In this document: in pieces, positions 28,050 through 35,817 of the stretch | Layout: every line of letters starts with the position of its first letter | Numbering within the stretch: position 1 is the first letter of the stretch | Origin: Paludibacteraceae bacterium | GTDB taxonomy: Bacteria > Bacteroidota > Bacteroidia > Bacteroidales > Paludibacteraceae | Length of the DNA stretch: 56,825 nucleotides | Direction: 5' to 3' | Assembly: GCA_017456885.1 (NCBI GenBank) | Contig: JAFTIM010000003.1 | Location: 1 to 56,825, forward strand | Notes under the pieces: model-generated | Told to the model about the DNA's origin: nothing | Seen by the model: only the letters and a program-made list of their open reading frames with translations | The model's database searches: none | Program-made: the position numbers and the translations under genes

Positions 28050-28993
28050 TTTATTTTCTGAAAAAGCGTGGCTACCAACAATCCCGATACGATGTGCCAA
28101 ATGCCCCACCATGCTGTTACAAACATCATTCCTCCAAGTGCATTTTGCCCTGCAAATGCCGGAGAAAATAACAAAATAAGACCCAATCCCGAATTTTGAA
28201 TGCCAATTTCGATAGTTAATGCTCGGCGATCGGGTTTGTCGCTTTTAAATATCGTACCAAGTAAAAATCCAATGCTTAAAGCTATTGCATTATGCACTAA
28301 AACAATCAGAAATATCCATTTAATGTTTTCGTAAAAATCCTTAAATCCGTCGAATTGGTTTAAGTTCCCGACAAAAGCAACGATTATCATGGCTATAAAA
28401 ATAATCACGGAGAGGATTTTGATAGGTTTCTTTATCTTTTCGGCGACTTTAGGTAGATAGTGCGTGGTCAGTAATCCTAATATCAATGGAATGCCTAAAA
28501 GCATCACCACGGTTACAACTATCTCGTTGAAAGGAATATGCAAATAGGGGACTTCAATGCCGCGTTTCATGAAAAAGTTTACATAAAGCGTTCCCCATAA
28601 GGTAAAGTTTAAAGGCGTGACAATGGGGGCACAAGTGGTTGTTACTGCCGTCATCGATACCGACAGTTCTGAATTCCCTTTTGCTAAAGAGGTCATAAAG
28701 TTAGAGATATTCCCTCCTGGACAAGACGCTACCAATATCATACCCATAGCAACCATCGGTGTTATGTAACTGCGAAGACAAATGACCAAAAGATAGGTTG
28801 CCGCCGGCAGTAAAATCCATTGCCCGACTAATCCGAGCAGGATTGATTTCGGTTTTGTAAATACGTCTTTGAAGCGTTTGGGCGATACACCTAAAGCCAC
28901 ACCGTACATGACCAATGCCAAAACAATATTCAGCAGATTACTACCGGGAGCTGTTATTTGTAGTTTGTCCAATGTCAATAATTGTTCGTACAT
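28046..28993 (-). CDS. BASS-family sodium-dependent symporter
   Basis: A 315-residue inner-membrane protein with about nine to ten hydrophobic segments of the bile acid:sodium symporter fold. Conserved regions are CPGGNISNFMTSLAKGNSELSVS..., split around residues 95-115, and TTTCAPIVTP, which form the sodium-site crossover, and IEIGIQNSGLGLIL in the second half. Bacterial members move pantoate, pyruvate, sulfate conjugates or bile acids; the substrate cannot be told. The ATG at 28993 is used; the open frame upstream starts only at TTG. A TATTTTTG -7 box lies at 29019-29012 (minus). First gene of the coupled symporter-acyltransferase-barrel trio. Confidence 0.9.
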   Translation of the reverse strand: MYEQLLTLDKLQITAPGSNLLNIVLALVMYGVALGVSPKRFKDVFTKPKSILLGLVGQWILLPAATYLLVICLRSYITPMVAMGMILVASCPGGNISNFMTSLAKGNSELSVSMTAVTTTCAPIVTPLNFTLWGTLYVNFFMKRGIEVPYLHIPFNEIVVTVVMLLGIPLILGLLTTHYLPKVAEKIKKPIKILSVIIFIAMIIVAFVGNLNQFDGFKDFYENIKWIFLIVLVHNAIALSIGFLLGTIFKSDKPDRRALTIEIGIQNSGLGLILLFSPAFAGQNALGGMMFVTAWWGIWHIVSGLLVATLFQKIK

Positions 28994-29010
28994 AATTCCC
29001 CTTTTTGAGG

Positions 29011-29358
29011 TCAAAAATAAGAAAGAATAATTGTTTTACCGCCTATACGCCGGTTAATTATTGTTAAGTGGATAAGGCATTCCCTTTTGTCGGTTTGGGC
29101 ATTTTTACGATAAAAACAGATTGAACAGATAGCCGAGCTGCTAAATTTTGTGAATCCTTTTTGAGAAAGATTTTTACAAAATTCAGTCATACTTCCCGTA
29201 ATGGGAATACCTTTAAACATTAAATGTTTTTGTGCAAAGCAAGTAATTGCAAAGAAACAGGCAATGATAACTGATGATAGTTTTTTGTTTTTCGATTGAA
29301 CAACTACGAATAATAAATTGAAAAAAAACAAAACGTGTAATGTTTTTCTGTTGAGCAT
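29011..29358 (-). pseudogene. Decayed small secreted-protein gene
   Basis: The middle of this frame reads like the first 50 residues of a normal Bacteroidales exported protein: a signal peptide (KKLSSVIIACFFAITCFAQ) followed by KHLMFKGIPITGS and NLSQKGFT, a pattern I recall from small secreted proteins of this order. But there is no ATG where the signal peptide should begin (the KK is preceded by an asparagine codon), the frame upstream is another hydrophobic run, and after QKGFT the sequence loses any resemblance. I read it as a truncated, decaying gene; it overlaps the promoter of the symporter. Confidence 0.45.
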
Positions 29359-29380
29359 TGTTGAAAAAAAAGAATAATTA

Positions 29381-29414
29381 TTTGTTTAAATCTATTGCGT
29401 TTTTGTTACTTTTG
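29381..29414 (+). promoter_or_regulatory. Promoter of the riboswitch-nrdDG transcript
   Basis: TTTG (29381-29384) and TACTTTTG (29407-29414) with a 22-base spacer, slightly longer than typical. Transcription would start near 29421, just before the riboswitch. Confidence 0.55.
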
Positions 29415-29420
29415 TGTCGG

Positions 29421-29605
29421 TTTGAGGTGTTTGAAAACGGTTCAATCCGTTGGAAAATGAAAAGGGAACTTCGGTGTAAATCCGAGACTATACCCGTAGC
29501 TGTAAGTTTCTTTTCAATCCGTGCATCCTAACAAGGTCACTGCTAAAAAAGTGGGAAGACCGCACGGACGAAACAAGTCAGAAGACCTGCCTTATTCCGT
29601 TTTAT
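29421..29605 (+). promoter_or_regulatory. Cobalamin (B12) riboswitch
   Basis: The conserved core blocks occur in order: AAGGGAACTTCGGTGTAAAT with CCGAGAC (from 29462), CCCGTAGCTGTAAG (29493-29506), CACTG (29538-29542), GTGGGAAGAC (29551-29560) and AGTCAGAAGACCTGCC (29577-29592). These are the B12-box and flanking helices of the adenosylcobalamin-type aptamer. It lies in the leader of nrdD with no other gene between. By analogy with known cases, bound cobalamin lowers expression of the gene downstream. The limits given are approximate. Confidence 0.95.
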
Positions 29606-29625
29606 TTTTGGTGCTTTCGGGATTT

Positions 29626-29659
29626 AAGAGCGTCGAATACAACTCTTTTTTTGAAAGAG
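29626..29659 (+). promoter_or_regulatory. Candidate expression platform: competing hairpins
   Basis: Two mutually exclusive stems share CTCTT: AAGAG (29626-29630) with CTCTT (29643-29647) followed by a T run, which could end transcription, and CTCTTT (29643-29648) with AAAGAG (29654-29659), which would prevent it. The stems are short (5-6 bp), so the terminator reading is tentative; blocking of translation start is the alternative. Confidence 0.35.
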
Positions 29660-29728
29660 ATACCGCATACCTATTTTCCCTTGTAAGCATCCGGTTTTTA
29701 CTTGGAAGGTTTATTTAAATTGATTTAT

Positions 29729-31936
29729 ATGATACAGACAGTACTAAAAAGAGATGGCCGCATTGTAGGATTTAATCGTGAGAAAATTGCTGCGGCAATT
29801 CGTAAGGCAATGCTGACAACGGAAACAGGTGAAGACGAAGTTCTTATTTACAAGATAGTTGATCGCATTGAGTTTCGTGGCAAGGAACAATCCTCTGTCG
29901 AGGAAATTCAGGATATGGTAGAGATGGAACTGATGGCTTCGCCGCGTAAAGAAGTTGCCAAAAGTTATATCGCTTATCGAGATAAACGCAGCATAGCCCG
30001 TAAAGCAAAAACGCGTGAAATGTTTTTGGAAATTGTAGAAGCGAAGTCGAACGATGTTACGCGCGAAAATGCGAATATGAATGCTGATACTCCTGCCGGC
30101 ATGATGATGAAGTTTGCTTCGGAAACCACAAAACCCTTTGTCGATGATTATCTCCTTTCGGAAGAAACGTTGTGGGCTGTCAGAAATAACTATCTGCATA
30201 TTCACGACAAGGACTATTATCCTACAAAATCGCTCACTTGCATTCAACATCCTTTGGATAAGATATTGGAACAAGGTTTTCAAGCAGGGCATGGAGAGAG
30301 TCGTCCTACCAAACGAATAGAAACGGCTTCGATTATGGCTTGTATTTCGATGGAAACCGTACAAAACGAAATGCATGGTGGACAAGCTATCCCTGCGTTC
30401 GATTTTTATCTGGCACCTTATGTTCGTCGCAGTTATATCGAAGAGGTCAAAAACATAGAGAAATTGACAGGGTTGGATTTAAAGCATTTGTATGAGGCTG
30501 AAATCACCGACTATTTGGCTCGCGATTTAGCGTTTTTGCAAGGAAACGAAAAATTGAAACAGCATGCCATAAATTGCACTGTAAATCGTGTACACCAATC
30601 GATGGAAGCATTCATACATAATATGAACAGCATTCATTCGAGAGGTGGCAATCAGGTTGTTTTCTCATCAATTAACTATGGGACAGATACTTCCGCCGAG
30701 GGACGTTGTATAATAAGGGAATTGTTGCAATCGACATACGAAGGTGTAGGCAACGGCTCTACTGCTATTTTCCCGATTCAGATATGGAAAAAGAAAAGAG
30801 GGGTGAGCTATTTGCCTGAAGATAAAAATTATGATTTGTATTGCTTTGCGTGCAAGGTTGCGGCACGTCGCTTTTTCCCGAATTTTGTAAACCTCGATGC
30901 CACATTCAACCGACATGAGAAATGGAATGAAACCGACCCGAAGCGTTATTTGTACGAAGTGGCTACAATGGGTTGTCGCACGCGTGTTTTTGAAAACCGT
31001 TTTGGAGAAAAAACCTCTATTGCACGTGGTAACCTTTCTTTTTCGACTATCAACATAGTGCGTCTTGCCATCGAATGTATGCCCATAGAAGACAAGTCGC
31101 AACGAATAGAAAGTTTCTTTGCTAAACTCGATGAACTATTGGAAATTACCGCCAAACAACTATGCGACCGCTATGATTTTCAGAAAACGGCTTTGGCTAA
31201 ACAATTTCCGTTGCTAATGTCCTCACTTTGGTCCTGTTGCGAAAATCTGAAGCCAAACGACACGGTAGAACGTGTAATCAATCAGGGGACGCTTGGTATT
31301 GGATTTATCGGACTTGCCGAATGCTTGATTGCACTTATAGGGAAACATCATGGCGAAAGCGACGAAGCGCAGGCTTTGGGTTTGAGGATTGTAACCTACA
31401 TGCGTGACCGTGCAAATGAGTTTTCGGAGAAATATCAACACAATTTTAGTGTATTGGCCACGCCGGCCGAGGGATTGTCAGGACGTTTTACGCGCATCGA
31501 TCGTGAAAAATTCGGTGAAATACCGGGCGTAACGGATAAAATTTATTATACAAACTCCAATCATGTGCCGGTGTATTACAAATGTTCTCCCAAACATAAA
31601 GCGGAGATAGAGGCTCCTTATCACGATTTAACTCGTGGAGGACATATATTTTACATCGAAATTGATGGAGATGCCACGCATAATCCGCAAGCCATTATGG
31701 ATATTGTCGATTTGATGGACAAATACAATATCGGATATTGTTCGGTCAATCATAATCGTAATCGTTGTATGAATTGCGGCTATGAAGATGCCCAACAGGA
31801 GTTGGAAGTTTGTCCGAAATGCGGGAGTGATAATATAGATAGATTGCAACGTATTACGGGGTATCTTGTCGGTACTACTGAGCGTTGGAACAAAGCAAAA
31901 CTTGCGGAATTGAATGACAGAGTTGTCCATAAATAG
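29729..31936 (+). CDS. nrdD: Anaerobic ribonucleoside-triphosphate reductase (class III)
   Basis: It reduces ribonucleotides to deoxyribonucleotides using a glycyl radical, and works only without oxygen. The 735-residue protein has an N-terminal ATP-cone (TVLKRDGRIVGFNREKI, about 4-20), the barrel core (NCTVNRVHQSMEAF, HSRGGNQVVFS), a C-terminal zinc ribbon CMNCGY...CPKCGS (about 680-706) and the radical-site RITGYLVGTTERWN (about 712), where the Gly holds the radical. The frame reaches upstream only to a TTG; the ATG at 29729 is the proper start. Control is expected from the cobalamin riboswitch 120 bases upstream. It overlaps nrdG by 23 bases. Confidence 0.97.
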   Translation: MIQTVLKRDGRIVGFNREKIAAAIRKAMLTTETGEDEVLIYKIVDRIEFRGKEQSSVEEIQDMVEMELMASPRKEVAKSYIAYRDKRSIARKAKTREMFLEIVEAKSNDVTRENANMNADTPAGMMMKFASETTKPFVDDYLLSEETLWAVRNNYLHIHDKDYYPTKSLTCIQHPLDKILEQGFQAGHGESRPTKRIETASIMACISMETVQNEMHGGQAIPAFDFYLAPYVRRSYIEEVKNIEKLTGLDLKHLYEAEITDYLARDLAFLQGNEKLKQHAINCTVNRVHQSMEAFIHNMNSIHSRGGNQVVFSSINYGTDTSAEGRCIIRELLQSTYEGVGNGSTAIFPIQIWKKKRGVSYLPEDKNYDLYCFACKVAARRFFPNFVNLDATFNRHEKWNETDPKRYLYEVATMGCRTRVFENRFGEKTSIARGNLSFSTINIVRLAIECMPIEDKSQRIESFFAKLDELLEITAKQLCDRYDFQKTALAKQFPLLMSSLWSCCENLKPNDTVERVINQGTLGIGFIGLAECLIALIGKHHGESDEAQALGLRIVTYMRDRANEFSEKYQHNFSVLATPAEGLSGRFTRIDREKFGEIPGVTDKIYYTNSNHVPVYYKCSPKHKAEIEAPYHDLTRGGHIFYIEIDGDATHNPQAIMDIVDLMDKYNIGYCSVNHNRNRCMNCGYEDAQQELEVCPKCGSDNIDRLQRITGYLVGTTERWNKAKLAELNDRVVHK

Positions 31937-32420
31937 CATACGAGTGATTGATGTTAAGTACGGAACCTCGGTCGATGGAGTGGGGCTTCGTACCGCTATC
32001 TATTGTGCCGGTTGCGAAAATCATTGTATAGGTTGCCACAATCCTCAATCGTGGGACGAAAACTCGGGGAAAATTGTTCCGGTAGAGGAGTTGTTCGAGC
32101 GAATAGTAGAGGCGGATATGAATGTAACTTTTACGGGTGGCGACCCAATGTTGCACCCCGAGGGTTTTACCGCTTTGGCGCGAATGATTAAAGAAAATAC
32201 GGATAAAACCATTTGGTGTTATACGGGATATCGATTTGAAGACTTGCTACTCAACCCTTTGCGTAGGGCATTGTTGGAGTGGTGCGATGTGCTTGTCGAC
32301 GGGCGTTACATAGAATCTGAACGCAATTTGTCTTTGCATTTCAGAGGGAGCAAAAATCAACGTATTATTGATGTTCAAAAGTCACTTTCGGGGAACTTGT
32401 GCCTGTTGAATGTACCATGA
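31914..32420 (+). CDS. nrdG: Anaerobic ribonucleotide reductase activase
   Basis: A radical-SAM enzyme that makes the glycyl radical on NrdD. The 168-residue protein has the CX3CX2C cluster motif as CENHCIGC (about 34-41), then HNPQSWD, and FTGGDPML (about 74) for S-adenosylmethionine binding. GWhen compared with the 154-residue E. coli protein it is slightly longer, normal for the family. It starts inside the nrdD coding end in another frame, so the two are made together. Confidence 0.95.
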   Translation: MTELSINSIRVIDVKYGTSVDGVGLRTAIYCAGCENHCIGCHNPQSWDENSGKIVPVEELFERIVEADMNVTFTGGDPMLHPEGFTALARMIKENTDKTIWCYTGYRFEDLLLNPLRRALLEWCDVLVDGRYIESERNLSLHFRGSKNQRIIDVQKSLSGNLCLLNVP

Positions 32421-32452
32421 GATTCTCAAAGTGGCGTACAATTTGTTTGTAT

Positions 32453-34863
32453 TTATTTTCGTCTTCTACGACGGCCAATGGTTGTTTCGGGTTCGTTGTT
32501 TGTATCGGCTTTGACTTTTTCGTGATGCATTGTTTTCCCGAAATTCCAAGTCAGTCCAATGGTAACTGCATGAGCACGATCGTTCCCCATCAAGTAATTT
32601 TTGTATCCATCACCTAAACCGAGTGTGTGGCTCTCCCATTTTGAAGAAAGTATAAGGTCGTTTATTCTTGCAGTAAGAGATAATCCTTGTTTTGGAAACT
32701 CTTTTTTTAACGCGAAATTGAGTTCCTTCCATGAGGAAAATAACTCTGAAGCCCAAATGGTTGGAGTAGAGTAGAAACCATCTAAAGAGAGTGTCCACGC
32801 TTTAGGAAGATAAGCATTCAACTCTGCATATATATCAAATTTCCAATGTTTTGTATTTAAAGTGTTATCGTACGAACGAATTTTCTCATACCCTCCTCCC
32901 ACTATAGCTGTTAATGCGAGCCATGCACCATTAAGTTGACGTTTCCCATTACTTTTGGGTGTTAATTTTGGTACAATAGGCACTTCGGTGAGAGAGAGGT
33001 AAATGTTGTGTGCGATAGACTGCCCATAGTTGGTTGCTGTTGCTATTCGATGCCCACCGGACAGCACTTTAGTTTTATAATCAATAATGTTTTTAGTGTG
33101 TGTAAAATCAAAATCAAGTGATACATACTCCGAATATCCAAACGAAATAAGTAGATTGTTTGAAAGTCCTGGCATTAGGTTTGGGTTCCCTCTACGTTGT
33201 GTATGTGTATCTTCTTGTATAAGAGAAGGATCTAACATTGTATAGTGAGGACGTTGTATTCGCCTATTATAGTTGGCTGTTATGGTCCAATTCTTTGTCG
33301 GTGTATAACCTAAACGAATGCTTGGAAATAGGTTGAAATAATTCTTCTTGCTGATACTATCCTCTTTCTCCCAACGACCTACCGAATGGGTATATTCGCC
33401 TCGTACACCCAACATTATATCCCATTTCTCCTTAAAACTCTTGCCAATAATCAAGTATAAGGCTCCAATATTTTCTGAATATTTAAAGTTTGCAGAAAGG
33501 TAGTTTGTGGTAGATTTATAGTTTGTGTGGGTAGTTAGCCATTTGCCTCCACATTCTACCTTCCCCGTTCTCCAAAAATCGGTTTGGAAATCAAAATTGA
33601 CGCTTCCAATGTTAGTAATATTGCTTAACTGTTGTTGAGTTTCTTCAAAAAAGATGCTTTGATTTCGATGAAGTTGTTTTGTAAAGAGATTATGTCGGTT
33701 GTAGCAGATGCCGATATTTAGTTCTTGATTGAGTCTTGCAGAGAAAATATGTGTAAAATTGAGATTCAAAGAGTGCTGAAGTAAATTGTTTTTGCCCAAT
33801 CGTTCTTCTTTAGATTGTAAAAAAAGAGTATCATTTTGTCGCAGTGTACTAAAATTGTGTTTATATGGCGCCTTTGTAGTGCTGTACGACAATGGGACGG
33901 AAAAAGCGAAACCGATAGTGTTGAGGGAATCAATATGCCAATCGTTACAGATTTTGAGTGACAAATATGGATTCTTTAATTGTGTTTGATTCACACCATT
34001 GCATTCCTCTTTGGGCGTTTTTATGGTGTATTTATAGGTTTCTGTGCGGTCATTAAAGCTTTGAGATAAGGATATAGAAGTGTAACTTGTTTTTGCACGA
34101 TAGTTTAGGTTGAGCGATAGATGTTCGCTTTGCATAAAGGAGCAGATGTCTTTCCAATACATTCCGCCGTAAGATGCCGACAATGAGCCATTGAACCCTC
34201 TTGTATGATTTTTTTTGTTTTGATGTTAATGATGCCTCCTTGTCCGGCTGCTTCGTATTTAGAGGAGGGTTGTGTGATGATTTCCAATTTATCAATTGTA
34301 CTACCATCGGTGGCCTCCAACATTGATTTAAGTTGCTCGCCAGATAGGTAAGTTGGTCGACCATCGATATAGACCTCTACTGTTTTGCCATTTATTGTTA
34401 CATTCCCTTTTCGGTCAATATTCACTCCGGGAGCTTTTTTAAGTATGTCTTTCCCATTATTGCCAATAGCAAACCCTGTGTGGCTTACATTCAACACTAT
34501 TCTATCCATTTTTCGCTCCACAAGGCTTTTTTTGATGGTAATGGTTAATTCGTCTAACACTAACGACTCTTCTTGCAATGTTACAACAATAGAGTCTTTT
34601 GCGTTATTGAGATTTATATAATGCGTGATGTATCCAATATACGAGATTCTTAATAATGCAGTTCTCGAAGGAGTATCTAACAGAAATTCCCCAAGATTAT
34701 TGGTAATATCGCCCGCTAAAATAGTAGAATCTGCATCAAGGGCAGCTATCGTCGCATAAGCGATGTTATTATTGTTTTTATCGACAACTTTACCTGTTAC
34801 TTTAATAGCTATGACTTGCTCACAAGAGAACAAAAGAAACGAAATCCAAAGTAGCTTTTTCAT
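32453..34863 (-). pseudogene. Outer membrane receptor-like barrel, split by a frameshift
   Basis: Two frames make up one gene. The N-terminal part (34863 to about 34209) has a signal peptide (LLFSCEQVIA), a CarboxypepD-regulatory-like domain (about 22-105, VTGKVVDKNNN) and a plug-like domain (about 115-215, ILKKAPGVNID, VYIDGRPTYLSGEQL, GQGGIINIKTKK). The C-terminal part (to 32453) is a TonB-receptor-type barrel of the OMP_b-brl_3 kind (GYTPTKNWTITANYNRRI, RRGNPNLMPGLSN). They join if one A is added to an A8 tract at 34209-34216; then the plug runs smoothly to the barrel. The joined length of about 800 residues is normal for the family. So this is either a phase-off state, a young pseudogene or a sequencing error. 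A TATCTTTG -7 box reads at 34888-34881. Confidence 0.85.
34209..34216 (-). repeat. A8 homopolymer at the receptor frameshift
   Basis: Eight T on the plus strand (A8 in the coding strand). With nine A the two halves of the receptor would be in one frame (codons reading Lys-Lys-Asn-His-Thr-Arg-Gly-Phe), giving continuous family-like sequence. Confidence 0.8.
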
Positions 34864-34941
34864 ATTGAAGAATTTTGCTACAAAGATATTGTCGTCTCTA
34901 TGGGGAGTTGTGTATCGTTGTCAATCAGTGGTGTACAAATG

Positions 34942-35757
34942 TCAGTTTGTTTGATTTATAAACTCTTTTGGGGTCATTCCATAGGAAAAAAGAAAGTTTC
35001 TATAAAATCCTGACGTACTCTGAAGCCCTACCTCAAGAGCAATTTGCTCAATAGGCATATTCGTGGTTTTCAGTAAAAGAGCCGCTTCTTTGAGTCGTAT
35101 ATCGCGTAGGTATTCTCTCAATGTTTTTCCTGTTGTTGCCAACAGCCGCTTGGAAAGGGTCGTACGATTAGTACACATCATACGGCAAATCTCATCACGA
35201 GTTAAGTCGTTACGACAGAAACGTCGTTCCTCGCGTAGTACTTGTTCGAGTTCGGTGATAAAAGCGTCGTCTATTGTGATTTTTGTTGCTTCTTTCAGTT
35301 GCAGATGCTCTATAGTGTATGCAAAATATGTCCAAACAATGGTTGTAAATGGTAAATAAAATACATAAGTCCAATCGGCAAACTTAAATGCCAAACATAG
35401 AAGATAAGAGGCTAACAATGTTATCAATAAACCACAACAAAGTAAAATTTCCCTTTTTTGAAAAATATGACGATTACGATAAAATAACCATATCATAAAT
35501 ACGACTCCAACAAACGATAATAAATCCATCCATATAGTAAAGGTTTCTTCTATTTTGATATGAGTTTTGTCTGTGCTGTTTATCAATAAAAATGATATGG
35601 TTTGGATAAGGGTAATGAGTAACATCGCTGCAGCTATAGTGCGTACACGCAACAAACCTTCTTTGTGTACAACCAATAGACGACAAGCAAAGTAGAGCAA
35701 TATCACAATGAGCAGACCATGCCCTGCGTCCATTATTCTAAAAAGTGTATTAGGCAT
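34942..35757 (-). CDS. Membrane-anchored AraC-family regulator
   Basis: The 271-residue protein has five hydrophobic segments in the first 155 residues (LLIVILLYFACRLLVV, AAAMLLITLIQTISFLLI, LLSFVGVVFMIWLFY, LLCCGLLITLLASYLLCL, YVFYLPFTTIVWTYF) followed by a cytoplasmic AraC-type DNA-binding domain with two helix-turn-helix units (about 188-265; ICRMMCTNRTTLSKRL and IEQIALEVGLQSTSGFYRNF, then GMTPKEF). A membrane sensor that binds DNA directly is implied. It lies 78 bases upstream of the receptor and in the same direction, so the receptor is the likely target. Confidence 0.88.
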   Translation of the reverse strand: MPNTLFRIMDAGHGLLIVILLYFACRLLVVHKEGLLRVRTIAAAMLLITLIQTISFLLINSTDKTHIKIEETFTIWMDLLSFVGVVFMIWLFYRNRHIFQKREILLCCGLLITLLASYLLCLAFKFADWTYVFYLPFTTIVWTYFAYTIEHLQLKEATKITIDDAFITELEQVLREERRFCRNDLTRDEICRMMCTNRTTLSKRLLATTGKTLREYLRDIRLKEAALLLKTTNMPIEQIALEVGLQSTSGFYRNFLFSYGMTPKEFINQTN

Positions 35758-35817
35758 CTTTTGTTCTTTTTGTGTGAAAAAATTATGATATAGAGTGCCT
35801 ATTTACATCAGTCTTTT

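Noticed and set aside
32420-32453. Terminator between nrdG and the receptor
   Set aside because: No convincing stem plus T run is seen in the 32-base gap between these converging genes.
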